NCBI GenBank assembly: GCA_001920415.1 | Contig: MNJR01000026.1 | Location: 1 to 64,000 of the forward strand | Length of the DNA: 64,000 bases | Direction of reading: 5' to 3' | Source of the DNA: Acidobacteria bacterium 13_1_20CM_3_53_8 | GTDB lineage: Bacteria; Acidobacteriota; Blastocatellia; Pyrinomonadales; Pyrinomonadaceae | Part shown: piece after piece, positions 35,001 to 43,294 of the stretch | How the letters are laid out: the number at the start of each line of letters is the position of its first letter | Position numbering within the stretch: the first letter of the stretch is position 1 | Notes under the pieces: model-generated | The model's input: only the letters and a program-made list of their open reading frames with translations | Told to the model about the DNA's origin: nothing | The model's database searches: none | Made by a program: the position numbers and the translations under genes

Positions 35001-35675
35001 CGGGTCAAGATAGTCAATCTGGTAAGCGCCTGAGAGCGAGACGTTCGCGCCGTCCGCTCCTTCAATGTCGTCGTCAAGCGCAAGAGCTACGAAGATGCTG
35101 GCCTCTTCAGCGACGGCAGCCATCTCGCTTAAGACTGGCCCATCGTTTCGGCTCACGCGCGTCTCGCGCCCCCATGTCGTGTCAACTATCACAACGAGCG
35201 GCCCCGCAGCCATCTGCGCCGCCTGGTTGAGCATCATGGAAGGCTCGTTCATCCACTCGACTTCCGTGCCGCCCAGTGCTGATGCAAGCGCAGATGCTAT
35301 CTCCTCCTGCAAGGTGGGTCGCGTGCCGCGCTCTACGCGCGCTACTACGTAAGCGCGACTGAGCAGTCGGCGTGCGCTCGTGGCTACGTGAGTATCGGAA
35401 ACTGTGTTGCGCAGGTCAGGCAGCGAGGCCAGAGCAGCGAAAGCCGCCAGCGTGTGACTCTTGCCGACGCCTCGCAAACCTGCGAGCGCGCGAGCCGTGC
35501 CCCGATTTTTAGGTAAGTCTGCCAGCGTGTCCAGCCAGCGCCCCAACAGATCGGAAGTCACGTCCGTGAAGCGGTATGCGTTCAGAGCGCGCGCAGGCTC
35601 GCTCGCATAGCTCTGCACTTCGTCGAACGCCTGCGGCTCGACCAAGTCCTTTATCTTCTCCTGCTGCCGCTTCAT
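31986..35675 (-). CDS. giant P-loop ATPase, resembling DUF6079/BrxC-like proteins
   Basis: 1229 residues, soluble. A Walker A loop GLRGVGKSHTL is at residues 68-78, and LVVIVDTTWG (about 160) and SLIVLDEVFDRAEYD (about 335) are candidate acidic Walker B sites. Long helical regions follow, a Ser/Glu-rich disordered stretch (about 505-580), and a cysteine cluster (C...FCACGF) near 1110. The architecture resembles DUF6079 and the large BREX ATPases BrxC/PglY, but no methylase, PglZ or other BREX gene is nearby, and codon use looks native. So it may be an orphan defence ATPase or a housekeeping protein; function uncertain. Confidence 0.55.
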   Translation of the reverse strand: MKRQQEKIKDLVEPQAFDEVQSYASEPARALNAYRFTDVTSDLLGRWLDTLADLPKNRGTARALAGLRGVGKSHTLAAFAALASLPDLRNTVSDTHVATSARRLLSRAYVVARVERGTRPTLQEEIASALASALGGTEVEWMNEPSMMLNQAAQMAAGPLVVIVDTTWGRETRVSRNDGPVLSEMAAVAEEASIFVALALDDDIEGADGANVSLSGAYQIDYLDPEHLYHIADTHLFHKTEQSRAALHDIYTSLRSTIPNFNWSEPRFTSIYPVHPLVAEVAPAVRLYAPTFAFLPFAANAGARATNRPARSLIVLDEVFDRAEYDLRKSEALKDAFVAYDMLSAQSIAQLPIMERLPAKLALKGLFILSLDGRGATARELAAGMLLHTDLAHAEAIARIEKVMDQVFAGAPIGTYSRSRDSTGDVRYRFEISAAADFDTALARSAEQITLDASVLDELLFASARARFADWPLVDNEGVRFDAATFSLMWRGTARTGRLIWRNGARAVDEKREEKSSESESMETARASSSQEASDSSSRDAGALDWEVLMLAPMLSSAGKNAEAESESEVEEDESLTRAIWRPAKIRPEEAESLQRLVALRKDTSLLANFDETARAAERTHTSLAERLWSRLYLDEGVFAQKNSAQPLTPEARAASTLSKLLARMEEPLLDAAYPEHPHFTEPLREGDAAQLVGDFFSGANQGDAQTQVLARLFAVPLGLAATRGTGYIPEAGDNSLQMGWVSEVLALTEHAQGGVVPLETVYAKLRRNPFGLQREAQYLILAALVAQRRVELVTSTGDRITRRTLDRALRWDQVAGLARPATRLLSDEGLTSWARQLTGQPQLPLIAEDKARAAVREELAAWLDGWRAENLLEKFSALPDEGLTTRTWSLAAAVRKSFGVVADALEAERAGTISLEEALQRVADAFGDSEEQFARATEQLGQLRSYTEALDARSLSLDYLAFAEATSLDEIERARRELLVIAEDVHSLLDQESINRFALLWQAFHERYGEHYAARHDESVGPRVNHSEVDELLRGEDFREFEALSNLSFLNQQYWDEATRLIERARNTQCKLPVREILVTEPFCACGFRLAHAGELSRIRQELEELSARGRASYRRALSHLSHNMAISLDAIARNEADEMVKQNARKLSVAFAGGHVPEHFTLEDVRLLERAIERMTAPPLVRVRVPSGEYGMLTREELRARLDQWTDELPDQPALIEVVSEDEKSGT

Positions 35676-36307
35676 TCTTTAGCTTCTGTGGAAATACGAA
35701 AAGCGAGGTGGGACGGGCATCTCGGACTGTAACACGCCCTGCCCCTTGCGCGCAATCTTTAGCTTTTCGCCCCGTGCGGGTCTATAATGAACCAAAGACC
35801 AGAGTTGGTGGCAAGAAATTAGTTAACATGAGTTCGATATAAGACGAAGTACGAGCAAGTGAATTATCCACTAAATCACACGAAACCACACGAAGAGAAG
35901 AATTCGTTTAGTGTGGTTTCGTGTGGTTTAGTGGATAGTTCTCTCCCTTTCCTCTTTCTCTCTTACGTCGAACTCACGTTAGTTAAGGTCTGACTGACGA
36001 GGCGGCGCGACGGGCGATGCCCGAAGTCATCAGCAACTATTTTCTTCCGGCGAATTTACGCAACCCTGCTGGCACATGGCGGCATCCAACAGGGGCGCGC
36101 ACGAATACGGCTAAAGCAAATGCTTTGTACTCCTTGAGCCTTCGCGGCGCTCCCTTCTGGCACAAAAAAATGGCCGCGTTTTCCGAAAGAGGACGCTATA
36201 GGGATCTGGGAAAGAGACGGGCGAACCGCAATTCCCATTGATCAAAAGCTCTTTTTCCTTGCGGCTGTAGAGAACAAGGTTTTTCTAAAGCTCTGGAGGC
36301 TTTACCT
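35676..36307. other. divergent intergenic region with a MITE-like element
   Basis: 632 bases between the ATPase gene (minus) and the protease gene (plus). It contains the F2 element at 35825-35980. An open frame at 36017-36241 has no ribosome site or family resemblance and is not called. CTGGAGG lies a few bases before the protease ATG. Confidence 0.5.
35825..35980. mobile_element. MITE-like element, family F2, copy 1
   Basis: Terminal inverted repeats AACATGAGTTCGA (35825-35837) and TCGAACTCACGTT (35968-35980), one mismatch. The 156-bp interior has an inverted core of CACACGAAA/CCACACGAA units and no ORF. AGTT occurs on both flanks and could be a target duplication. It matches the element at 48071-48220 over most of its length. 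Confidence 0.75.
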
Positions 36308-37606
36308 ATGAACAGTCAATCCTCCCGCGTCGCTATCGCGTTGACGCTCGCGCTCTCTCTGTGGTCTAGCGCTATAGCTACGGTCGCCGCTCCCGTTCAG
36401 CAACAGCAAACGGCAGCGCAAACTGCGAGCCAGCAACCGACCCAGACGCAGACGGACGAGCCGCCTGTGATGCCGCAGCCGAAACCGAACTCCTCACCTC
36501 AGAGGAATCAGCCGACTTCGGCCCAACAAACCTCTCAACAGGCTTCGGCTCAGCAGAACAACCATCAACAGAACGGAAGACCGCTCTCTACAGACGAAGA
36601 CCCTGCTATGATTGGTCGCCGCAACATCAATCACGGCATCATAGCCCACATGAGCGGCTCTCTTGAAAGAGAGGTAGCTCTGGGACGACAGCTTGCCGCA
36701 GAAGTTGATCGTCAGGCTAAATTCATTGACGACCCTGTAATCACAGAGTACGTCAATCGCGTAGGCCAGAACATAGTGCTTCACTCGGACGCCAAAGTTC
36801 CCTTCACCATCAAGGTCATTGACTCCGACGAGGTCAACGCGTTCGCTCTGCCGGGCGGCTTCTTCTATGTAAACAAGGGCTTGATCCTGGCAGCAGACAA
36901 CGAAGCCGAACTCGCTGGCGTGATGGCTCACGAGATAGCTCACGTCTGCGCGCGCCATGCTATGGAGAATCAGACCAAGGGGCAACTGCTACAGGGCGCA
37001 GCCATAGTAGGCTCTATATTCTTGGGCGGCATCCCCGGACTGATTTTGAACAACGCGGGCGGACTCGGCATACTTGCCGCATTCATGAAGTTCAGCCGCA
37101 GCGCAGAAGAGGAAGCAGACCGTCTGGGCGTGCAGTACATGTACGCCGCAGGCTATGACCCGCGCGCTATGGCTACTATGTTCGAGAAGCTGGAAGGGTT
37201 GAATAAGAAGAAGCCGGGCACGTTGGCGAAATTGTTTGCGGATCACCCGGCTCCTGCTGACCGTCGCGCATCGGCTCTGTCGTTAGTCGAGCGCTTCCCT
37301 GAGCGCGAAGAATACGTCATCAGCACTTCAGAGTTTCAGCGCGTCAAAGCTCATCTGATGAGACTCTCAAACGCGCGTGCGACAACCGCAGGTGACATCT
37401 CGAACGATAACGGCACGGGACGCCCGACTTTGAAGCGCCGCTCGCCTTCGGATGATTCCACGCAGCCCGATTCTAATCAGCCGTCGAATCAGAATCCCAC
37501 GGCTCCGCCGACGCTGCGTCGCACAGATCAGGGGCAGCCGCAACAGACTCAGCCATCAACTCAGCCGAGTCCGAAGCCACAGCAGTCGCCGCAGACTTCA
37601 CCGTAG
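36308..37606 (+). CDS. secreted M48 family zinc metallopeptidase
   Basis: 432 residues. Signal peptide at 1-28, then a Gln/Pro-rich stretch to about 90. The protease domain carries the zinc motif HEIAH (residues 208-212) and the third-ligand glutamate in the EEEADRLG block (about 268-272). The family resembles BepA/YfgC-like periplasmic proteases that act on outer-membrane proteins. The C-terminal 75 residues are Pro/Gln/Ser-rich and probably disordered. Exported by inference from the signal peptide. CTGGAGG precedes the ATG. Confidence 0.88.
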   Translation: MNSQSSRVAIALTLALSLWSSAIATVAAPVQQQQTAAQTASQQPTQTQTDEPPVMPQPKPNSSPQRNQPTSAQQTSQQASAQQNNHQQNGRPLSTDEDPAMIGRRNINHGIIAHMSGSLEREVALGRQLAAEVDRQAKFIDDPVITEYVNRVGQNIVLHSDAKVPFTIKVIDSDEVNAFALPGGFFYVNKGLILAADNEAELAGVMAHEIAHVCARHAMENQTKGQLLQGAAIVGSIFLGGIPGLILNNAGGLGILAAFMKFSRSAEEEADRLGVQYMYAAGYDPRAMATMFEKLEGLNKKKPGTLAKLFADHPAPADRRASALSLVERFPEREEYVISTSEFQRVKAHLMRLSNARATTAGDISNDNGTGRPTLKRRSPSDDSTQPDSNQPSNQNPTAPPTLRRTDQGQPQQTQPSTQPSPKPQQSPQTSP

Positions 37607-37638
37607 ATTGGCTGAAACATAAACCGTTTCGCTTTCCT

Positions 37639-37667
37639 TGAAGCCCTTCGGAAATACCGTAGGGCTT
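37639..37667 (+). terminator. probable terminator after the M48 protease gene
   Basis: GAAGCCCT (37639-37646) and AGGGCTTC (37660-37667) form an 8-bp stem with a 13-nt loop, 33 nt after the stop. Only ATT follows, so the T-run is weak. Confidence 0.5.
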
Positions 37668-37711
37668 CATTCGTGAACGGAAAGCCGCTTTGAGATGTAA
37701 CCCCCTTTAGC

Positions 37712-37740
37712 TTGACAATTTCGAGGCCGTTTTTTATTCT
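37712..37740 (+). promoter_or_regulatory. sigma-70-type promoter of the rplM operon
   Basis: TTGACA (37712-37717), 17-bp spacer, TATTCT (37735-37740). This is a perfect -35 box with a 4-of-6 -10 box and ideal spacing. The start codon of rplM lies about 43 nt downstream. It is the best promoter candidate for the translation operon. Confidence 0.65.
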
Positions 37741-37782
37741 ACCCGTTCGCGTTTTATACGCTTTTTGTAGAGAGAGTTATCT

Positions 37783-38238
37783 ATGTCAACATACTTTCCC
37801 AGCGGCAAAGGGCTGGCAGACAATCGCAAATGGCACCTGGTGGATGCGGCGGGGCAGCCCGTAGGAAGACTTGCTACGGAAATCGCCGCAGTGCTAACGG
37901 GCAAGCGCAACCCGCGCTGGACGCCTTTCATGGACATGGGCGATCATGTCATAGTGATTAACGCCCGCAAGGCCGTATTCAAAGGCTCTAAGGCAGAGCA
38001 GAAGATGTATCGCCACCATACGCGCTATCCAGGCGGCCTGCGCGAGACTTCCGTTACGAAGATGTTCGAGAAGCACCCGGAGCGTATAATAGAGCAGGCG
38101 GTCAAGGGCATGCTGCCCAAGACGAAATTGGGTCGCGCGATGGCTAAGAAACTTAAAGTTTACGCCGACGCAGAACACCGGCATCAAGCGCAGCAACCCG
38201 CCCCACTAGACATCACCAACTCCGGCAAACAAAAATAG
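37783..38238 (+). CDS. rplM: 50S ribosomal protein L13
   Basis: 151 residues, the usual length of L13 with a short extra tail. Markers are [21 protein letters not shown] at the start, [11 protein letters not shown] (about 52-62) and the block [13 protein letters not shown]...[20 protein letters not shown]. An early-assembly protein of the large subunit. As in most bacteria it leads rpsI, 25 bp downstream. The ribosome site is weak (GAGAGAG). Confidence 0.97.
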   Translation: MSTYFPSGKGLADNRKWHLVDAAGQPVGRLATEIAAVLTGKRNPRWTPFMDMGDHVIVINARKAVFKGSKAEQKMYRHHTRYPGGLRETSVTKMFEKHPERIIEQAVKGMLPKTKLGRAMAKKLKVYADAEHRHQAQQPAPLDITNSGKQK

Positions 38239-38263
38239 ATTTTTGGAAGAAGGATAAAAGGCA

Positions 38264-38656
38264 TTGGCTTTAACTGAATATTACGGAACAGGACGGCGCA
38301 AAACTTCTACTGCGCGCGTATTCCTGCGACCCGGCGCAGGCGCAGTTCAGATCAATCGCAAGCCGTTCGAGCAGTATTTCCCGAACGAGACCCTGCGGAT
38401 GATTATTCGCCAGCCGCTTCAACTGACCGAGACGGCGAACAAGTTCGACATACTCGTCAACGTTGACGGCGGCGGCCCGGCAGGACAGGCTGGAGCGATT
38501 CGTCACGGCATCACGCGCGCGCTTATAGAATTCAACGCAGACCTGCGCCCCACCTTGAAGCAAGCGGGACTAATCACACGCGACCCACGCATCAAGGAGC
38601 GCAAGAAGTACGGGCAGAAGGGAGCGCGGAAGCGTTTCCAGTTCTCTAAACGATAG
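38264..38656 (+). CDS. rpsI: 30S ribosomal protein S9
   Basis: 130 residues. Opening [19 protein letters not shown] and the C-terminal block [24 protein letters not shown], whose terminal arginine reaches the P-site tRNA. TTG start, preceded by AAGGA. Co-transcribed with rplM. The stop is followed by a family A hairpin. Confidence 0.97.
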   Translation: MALTEYYGTGRRKTSTARVFLRPGAGAVQINRKPFEQYFPNETLRMIIRQPLQLTETANKFDILVNVDGGGPAGQAGAIRHGITRALIEFNADLRPTLKQAGLITRDPRIKERKKYGQKGARKRFQFSKR

Positions 38657-38733
38657 TTTTAAGTTTTCAGTTTTTAGTTTTCAGAAAAAGCTTTTAACTT
38701 AAAACTGTAAACTAAAAACTGAAAACTGTTTTA
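38655..38733. repeat. family A heptad inverted repeat, copy 2
   Basis: Left arm 38655-38684 and right arm 38694-38733, with a short loop that includes AAAGCTTTTAACTT, a loop motif also present in copies 4 and 5. The left arm overlaps the last bases of the rpsI stop codon. It lies in front of rpsB, whose leader follows. Confidence 0.8.
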
Positions 38734-38835
38734 GTCCATTGTCGCAGCCCCGATTGGTTGCTTTCCTGTTGAAAGGGACGCTTCTCGGGCGGCGGCGAGT
38801 ACATAAACCAATTCACCTAGAAGGAGAGTGTTAGT

Positions 38836-39912
38836 TTGGCTTCGGTTACGATGAAAGAATTGCTGGAGGCCGGTGTTCACTTCGGCCACCAGGTCAGGCG
38901 CTGGAATCCGAAGATGAAGGAGTACATTTTCGGCGAGCGCAATGGCATATACATTATTGATCTCCAAAAAACCCAAAAGATGTTCCGCGACGCGATTCAG
39001 TTCATGACGAACCTTATCGCAGAGGATCGCGGCAAGACTGTGCTTTTCGTCGGCACAAAACGTCAGGCGCAGGACGCCATACGCGAAGAAGCAGAGCGCG
39101 CTGGTCAGTATTACATCAACCAGCGTTGGTTGGGCGGCCTTCTGACAAACTTCCAGACCGTACAGAAATCCATCAAGCGCTTGAAAGATTTGGAAGCGAT
39201 GCAGACGGACGGTCGCTATGAGAAGCTGACGAAGAAGGAGCGCATCAAGCTAGACCGCGAGCGGCAGAGTCTTGAGAAAAATCTTTCCGGCATAAAGGCT
39301 ATGAACCGGCTGCCTGACGCAATCTTCATCATTGACGTTAGGAAAGAGGAGATTGCTGTCGCGGAAGCGAATCGTCTGGGCATTCCTGTGGTCGCCGTCG
39401 TTGACACTAACTGCTCGCCTGACGGAATTGATTACATCATTCCCGGCAACGATGACGCGCTTCGCGCCGTTCGCCTCTTCGCCTCGCGCATGGCCGACGC
39501 CATCATAGAAGGCCAGCAAGTGATTGCCGAAGGCGCAGAAGGTGAAGGCGCTGCGGCTGCGGAGACTGAGGGCGCGGCAGAAGGTGAAGGACGCGCGCGA
39601 CGCAAGCCTGCGAGCGCTAGCGCAGACAACACTAGCACAGTGACTACGGAGCGCGAACCCGGCGCTGAAGCAGAGAACGTGACCGACATGGGCGCGGCTG
39701 CGCCGTCTGCGGAAACGCAAGTGTCAGTTCCCGGACTTCAGGGCTTCGGCACCACAGGCCAGCAGCCCGATAGCGTTGGCGACCACGCACAAGCTGGCAC
39801 GGGCGCTCCTGTCGCTGGCGCAAGCGGCGCAGGCGAGGATTCCAGCGAAGCGCAGCCAGAGACTTCAGCCGAACAGGAGAAGGGCGCTGAGTCGGTCGGA
39901 GTGGCGCCGTAG
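38836..39912 (+). CDS. rpsB: 30S ribosomal protein S2 with long acidic tail
   Basis: 358 residues. The S2 core spans the first 230: [65 protein letters not shown] and [19 protein letters not shown]. Then comes a 125-residue extension rich in Ala, Glu, Gly and Ser, beyond the common length (about 240-260). It looks disordered. TTG start with AAGGAGAG 7 nt before it. Leads to tsf as usual. Confidence 0.96.
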   Translation: MASVTMKELLEAGVHFGHQVRRWNPKMKEYIFGERNGIYIIDLQKTQKMFRDAIQFMTNLIAEDRGKTVLFVGTKRQAQDAIREEAERAGQYYINQRWLGGLLTNFQTVQKSIKRLKDLEAMQTDGRYEKLTKKERIKLDRERQSLEKNLSGIKAMNRLPDAIFIIDVRKEEIAVAEANRLGIPVVAVVDTNCSPDGIDYIIPGNDDALRAVRLFASRMADAIIEGQQVIAEGAEGEGAAAAETEGAAEGEGRARRKPASASADNTSTVTTEREPGAEAENVTDMGAAAPSAETQVSVPGLQGFGTTGQQPDSVGDHAQAGTGAPVAGASGAGEDSSEAQPETSAEQEKGAESVGVAP

Positions 39913-39944
39913 AAATTTTCAGAGAACAGAACCATTATTCGGCG

Positions 39945-39989
39945 AGCGCAGCCTCTACGCGGCCAATGAACCGCCGGGCTGCGCTTTTT
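39945..39989 (+). terminator. intrinsic terminator after rpsB
   Basis: AGCGCAGCC (39945-39953) pairs with GGCTGCGCT (39977-39985), followed by TTTTT. A perfect 9-bp GC-rich stem with a T-run, 33 nt after the stop. It would separate rpsB partly from tsf. Confidence 0.75.
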
Positions 39990-40004
39990 AGTAAAGAGTT
40001 TAAA

Positions 40005-40106
40005 GTCAGATTAATTTTCGATTTTGGATTTTAGATTTTCGATTGGAAGAAGCGGAGAGCTTTTTAAATCGAAAATCTAAAATCCAAAATCGAAAATTAA
40101 TCTGAC
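40005..40106. repeat. family B heptad inverted repeat, copy 2
   Basis: Perfect 40-bp arms at 40005-40044 and 40067-40106 built on GATTTTC/GATTTTG/GATTTTA units, flanked inside by a 22-nt loop. The outer ends GTCAGATTAA match on both sides. It lies between rpsB and tsf; a GGGAG ribosome site for tsf follows it. Confidence 0.85.
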
Positions 40107-40138
40107 TCCAGACTTTCTTACAAGGGAGATTTTCAAAG

Positions 40139-40807
40139 ATGGCAGAGATTACTGCGAGCGCTGTGAAGGCGCTGCGCGAGAAGACGGGCGCTGGCATGAT
40201 GGAGTGCAAGAACGCGCTCAATGAGGCGAGCGGCAATGAGGAGCAGGCGATTGAAATCCTGCGTAAGCGTGGCCTTGCGACCGCCAAGAAAAAAGAGGGG
40301 CGCATCGCCGCCGAAGGCGCTGTTGGCTCGTACATTCACATGGGCGGCAAGGTAGGCGTGCTCGTAGAGATAAACTGCGAGACGGATTTCGTAGCGCGCT
40401 CTGACGAATTCCAGCAACTGGTCAAAGACATTGCCATGCACGTCGCCGCAGCCGAGCCTCGCTATGTTTCGCGCGAAGATGTTCCGTCGGGCGCGCTAGA
40501 CAAAGAGCGCGAGATTGCGCGCGCGCAGGCCAAAAACGATCCGAAGAATGCTAACAAGCCCGATCAGGTGATTGACCGGATCGTTGAAGGCCGACTGAAC
40601 AAGTTTTACGAAGAGACTGTTCTGCTAGACCAGCCTTTCATCAAAGACACTACGGGGAAGACCGTAGGCGAACTCGTCACAGAGAAGGTTGCGAAGACCG
40701 GCGAGAAGATAACCATACGCCGCTTCACTCGTTACAAAATGGGCGAAGGCATTGAGAAGCGCGCCGACGATTTTTCCAACGAGGTCGCCGCGCTCGCAGG
40801 ACAGTAA
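40139..40807 (+). CDS. tsf: elongation factor Ts
   Basis: 222 residues, the short form of EF-Ts. The N-terminal UBA-like helices [24 protein letters not shown] and the TDFVAR block ([19 protein letters not shown]) are diagnostic; the core ends with AALAGQ. It restores EF-Tu-GTP by nucleotide exchange. AAGGGAG precedes the ATG. Downstream is a family B repeat and pyrH. Confidence 0.96.
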   Translation: MAEITASAVKALREKTGAGMMECKNALNEASGNEEQAIEILRKRGLATAKKKEGRIAAEGAVGSYIHMGGKVGVLVEINCETDFVARSDEFQQLVKDIAMHVAAAEPRYVSREDVPSGALDKEREIARAQAKNDPKNANKPDQVIDRIVEGRLNKFYEETVLLDQPFIKDTTGKTVGELVTEKVAKTGEKITIRRFTRYKMGEGIEKRADDFSNEVAALAGQ

Positions 40808-40810
40808 AAA

Positions 40811-40927
40811 AGTCTGGAGTCCTACTGATTTTAGATTTTGGATTTGCGATTTTCGATTTAAAAGCTCTCCGCTTCCTCCAATCGCAAATCCAAAATCTAA
40901 AATCCAAAATCAGTAGGACTCCAGACT
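40811..40927. repeat. family B heptad inverted repeat, copy 3
   Basis: Left arm 40811-40851 and right arm 40880-40927. The arms are complementary except that the right arm has exactly one extra GATTTTR unit (7 nt). It starts 4 nt after the tsf stop and ends a few bases before the pyrH ATG (40940), where no ribosome site is visible. Confidence 0.85.
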
Positions 40928-40939
40928 CCAGACTAAACG

Positions 40940-41686
40940 ATGTCAGAAGTCGCAAAAGCTAACGCTCCGGCCTTCCGGCGAATCTTGCTCAAGCTGTCGG
41001 GCGAGGCGCTGATGGGCGAGCAGAGTTACGGCATTGACGTTAACGTGGCGCATGCTGTGGCCGAAGAGATAAAGGCCGTGCATGCGCTTGGCGTAGAGGT
41101 CGCAATCGTCGTCGGCGGCGGTAACATCTTTCGCGGCGTCTCGAAAAGCGCTGGCAACATGAATCGTTCGAGCGCCGACTACATCGGAATGCTCGCAACA
41201 ATCATGAACGCGGTCGTGATGCAGGACGCGCTTGAAAAGACCGGGGTGACAACGCGCGTGCTCTCTGCGATTGACATTCCTCAACTTGCAGAACCTTTCA
41301 TACGACGGCGCGCGCTTCGCCATCTCGAAAAAGGTCGAGTTGTAATTTTCGCCGCAGGCACTGGCAATCCGTATTTCACGACCGATTCAGCCGCAGCGCT
41401 TCGCGCACTTGAAATCAAGGCCGAAGTTATTTTGAAAGCCACGAAAGTCGAGGGCGTCTATTCCGCAGACCCAATGCTGGACGCGACCGCTACGCGCTTT
41501 GATTGCATCACGTATCAGGAAGTCTTGGAAAAGCAGTTGAAGGTGATGGACGCATCCGCCATAAGCCTGTGCATGGATAACAACATGCCCATCGTCGTCT
41601 TCAACATGCGCAAAGTCGGCAACATCATGCGCGTCGTCCGAGGCGAAGAAGGCGTAGGCACGCGCGTCTGCGTGGAAAAAACATAG
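40940..41686 (+). CDS. pyrH: UMP kinase
   Basis: 248 residues of the amino-acid-kinase fold. Markers: [13 protein letters not shown] (ATP/lysine), [13 protein letters not shown] (phosphate loop), [12 protein letters not shown], and [17 protein letters not shown]. Converts UMP to UDP; usually hexameric and GTP-regulated. The position between tsf and frr is the classic bacterial order. The ATG directly follows a repeat arm and has no Shine-Dalgarno sequence. Confidence 0.97.
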   Translation: MSEVAKANAPAFRRILLKLSGEALMGEQSYGIDVNVAHAVAEEIKAVHALGVEVAIVVGGGNIFRGVSKSAGNMNRSSADYIGMLATIMNAVVMQDALEKTGVTTRVLSAIDIPQLAEPFIRRRALRHLEKGRVVIFAAGTGNPYFTTDSAAALRALEIKAEVILKATKVEGVYSADPMLDATATRFDCITYQEVLEKQLKVMDASAISLCMDNNMPIVVFNMRKVGNIMRVVRGEEGVGTRVCVEKT

Positions 41687-41696
41687 AAAGTGATAA

Positions 41697-41799
41697 GTGA
41701 TAAGAGCAGTTTACAGTTTTTAGTTTTCAGTTTTCAGATAAAAGCAGTTCTCTTCTTTCTGAAAACTGAAAACTAAAAACTGTAAACTGCTCTTATCAC
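41697..41799. repeat. family A heptad inverted repeat, copy 3 (41-bp perfect arms)
   Basis: Arms 41697-41737 and 41759-41799 are perfect reverse complements over 41 bp, including GTGATAAGAG/CTCTTATCAC ends that are not part of the heptad array. The loop is 21 nt. It fills the gap between pyrH and frr, leaving room for GGAG before the frr ATG. Confidence 0.9.
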
Positions 41800-41811
41800 C
41801 CGGAGAAACCT

Positions 41812-42372
41812 ATGAGCGAGAAGGATGTGATTAAGGAGACGCGACCGCGCATGGAGGCTGTGATTGAGGACTTCAAGCGGAAGCTTGCGACCGTTAGAAC
41901 CGGGCGCGCGGCTGTGAGCCTGCTCGATACAGTGATGGTTGAATACTACGGCACGCCTACACCGCTCAACCAGATGGCCTCAGTTCATGCGCCTGAGCCG
42001 CAGATGCTCACCGTTCAGCCATGGGATCAGACGCAGCTTGGCGCTGTAGAAAAAGCCATACGCGCGTCAGACCTCGGCCTAAACCCTACGAACGACGGAA
42101 AGCTCGTGCGTATTCCGATTCCACCTCTTACGGAAGAACGCCGCAAGCAGTTAGCCAAGCAGGTGCATGAGATAGCGGAAGATCATCGCACGGCCATTCG
42201 CACCATACGGCGCGATGCCAACGAGCGTTTGAAGAAGATGCTGAAGGACAAACAGATTTCCGAAGACAACGAGCGCGACGGACTTGAGGAAGTGCAGAAG
42301 TTGACGAACACCTTTATAGGCAAGATTGACGAGCTTGCCAGAACGAAAGAGCAAGAAATTCTGAGCGTCTAA
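41812..42372 (+). CDS. frr: ribosome recycling factor
   Basis: 186 residues, the normal length. Markers: [32 protein letters not shown] and the helical block [31 protein letters not shown]. Splits the post-termination ribosome together with EF-G. GGAG lies before the ATG. The last gene of the operon; a family C hairpin follows directly after its stop. Confidence 0.97.
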   Translation: MSEKDVIKETRPRMEAVIEDFKRKLATVRTGRAAVSLLDTVMVEYYGTPTPLNQMASVHAPEPQMLTVQPWDQTQLGAVEKAIRASDLGLNPTNDGKLVRIPIPPLTEERRKQLAKQVHEIAEDHRTAIRTIRRDANERLKKMLKDKQISEDNERDGLEEVQKLTNTFIGKIDELARTKEQEILSV

Positions 42373-42463
42373 AAAAGTCAAAAGGTAAAAGTAAAAAGGC
42401 AAAAGTAAGGAAGGCGTTCAACCTTCTTCACTTTTGCCTTTTTACTTTTACCTTTTGACTTTT
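42373..42463. repeat. family C heptad inverted repeat, copy 2
   Basis: Perfect 34-bp arms at 42373-42406 and 42430-42463. The left arm starts right after the frr stop and the right arm overlaps the stop codon of the convergent LolA-like gene, so the element could end transcription from both sides. Confidence 0.88.
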
Positions 42464-43235
42464 ATTGGTTTGGGATAGCAAACATGTCTGCGGCAAGCTC
42501 TTGATTTATCTTTATGTCTCTGACGGTGTAGTCGGCGAAGAAAGAGCCTTGCGGCGTGTCGAATTTCTGCGAGAAGCTGGTGGGCACGAGCACGCCCTCG
42601 ACCTGCTGGAATTTTCTGTGTTCGATGCCGAACTTGTTGCCGTTAAAAGTCGTCTCGTAGCTCATAACGCGCGCCGTGTCGGCGTCAACAAAGTAGTCCG
42701 TAGTGTTCCCTTCCGGGTCTGTGATGCGAAAACCCCGAAGCTTCTTCCTGTCGGGAATGGCGGAGACCGTATAGCCGGGCTGGTCGAATTTCAACAGCAG
42801 CGGGATGCCGAACCTGTTCGGCGGCGGAAGGTCAAAGCCGCGAACGGATGAGTAAGTCTGCTGGCCGTCAGAGATTTGCTGGAATGAGAACGCTGGGCGC
42901 GCGTCAATCTCAAGCCGGTAGCGCTCGCCCGCCACGACCATTGCGAATTTGGCAGGAAGCGACTGCGTAGAGTTCGGCGAGAAGAGATCAGCCGTGCCCA
43001 CCAGTACCATGTTCTTCAAGTTGCGATACTTCGCACCGCCGAAAGCATTGATCGCCGCTCGCGCCATGTCTGATGGAGAAGTCGTAGCGGTGATGGCGGG
43101 CGCGGCAGTTGCTCTGGCGGAATTTGAATTGCCGGGAGAGGCCGAAGCTGGCGGCGAAGACTGCTGCGCGCTTGTGACGACCGCAATTGATAACGAGAGC
43201 GCGGCGATAACCGCGAGCGTCAATCTCTTTTTCAT
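42462..43235 (-). CDS. secreted LolA-like protein, hypothetical
   Basis: 257 residues from the ATG at 43235 (an upstream start at 43253 adds six codons). A signal peptide MKKRLTLAVIAALSLSIAVVTSAQ is clear, followed by a Ser/Ala-rich stretch. The rest (NMVLVGTADLF..., KFAMVVAGERYRLEI..., YFVDADTARVMSYET..., VPTSFSQKFDTPQGSFFADYTV) has the repeating beta strands of the LolA/LolB lipoprotein-carrier fold. Localisation in the periplasm is inferred; ligand unknown. Its 3' end overlaps the family C hairpin. Confidence 0.6.
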   Translation of the reverse strand: MKKRLTLAVIAALSLSIAVVTSAQQSSPPASASPGNSNSARATAAPAITATTSPSDMARAAINAFGGAKYRNLKNMVLVGTADLFSPNSTQSLPAKFAMVVAGERYRLEIDARPAFSFQQISDGQQTYSSVRGFDLPPPNRFGIPLLLKFDQPGYTVSAIPDRKKLRGFRITDPEGNTTDYFVDADTARVMSYETTFNGNKFGIEHRKFQQVEGVLVPTSFSQKFDTPQGSFFADYTVRDIKINQELAADMFAIPNQ

Positions 43236-43294
43236 AAAATTTATTCCTTTCAAAAAGAGGAGGGCTTTTTCTCTAAAACCCTTCCGTAGTCCAG

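Noticed and set aside
36017-36241. 74-codon open frame upstream of the M48 protease
   Set aside because: No ribosome site and no family resemblance; low-information sequence.
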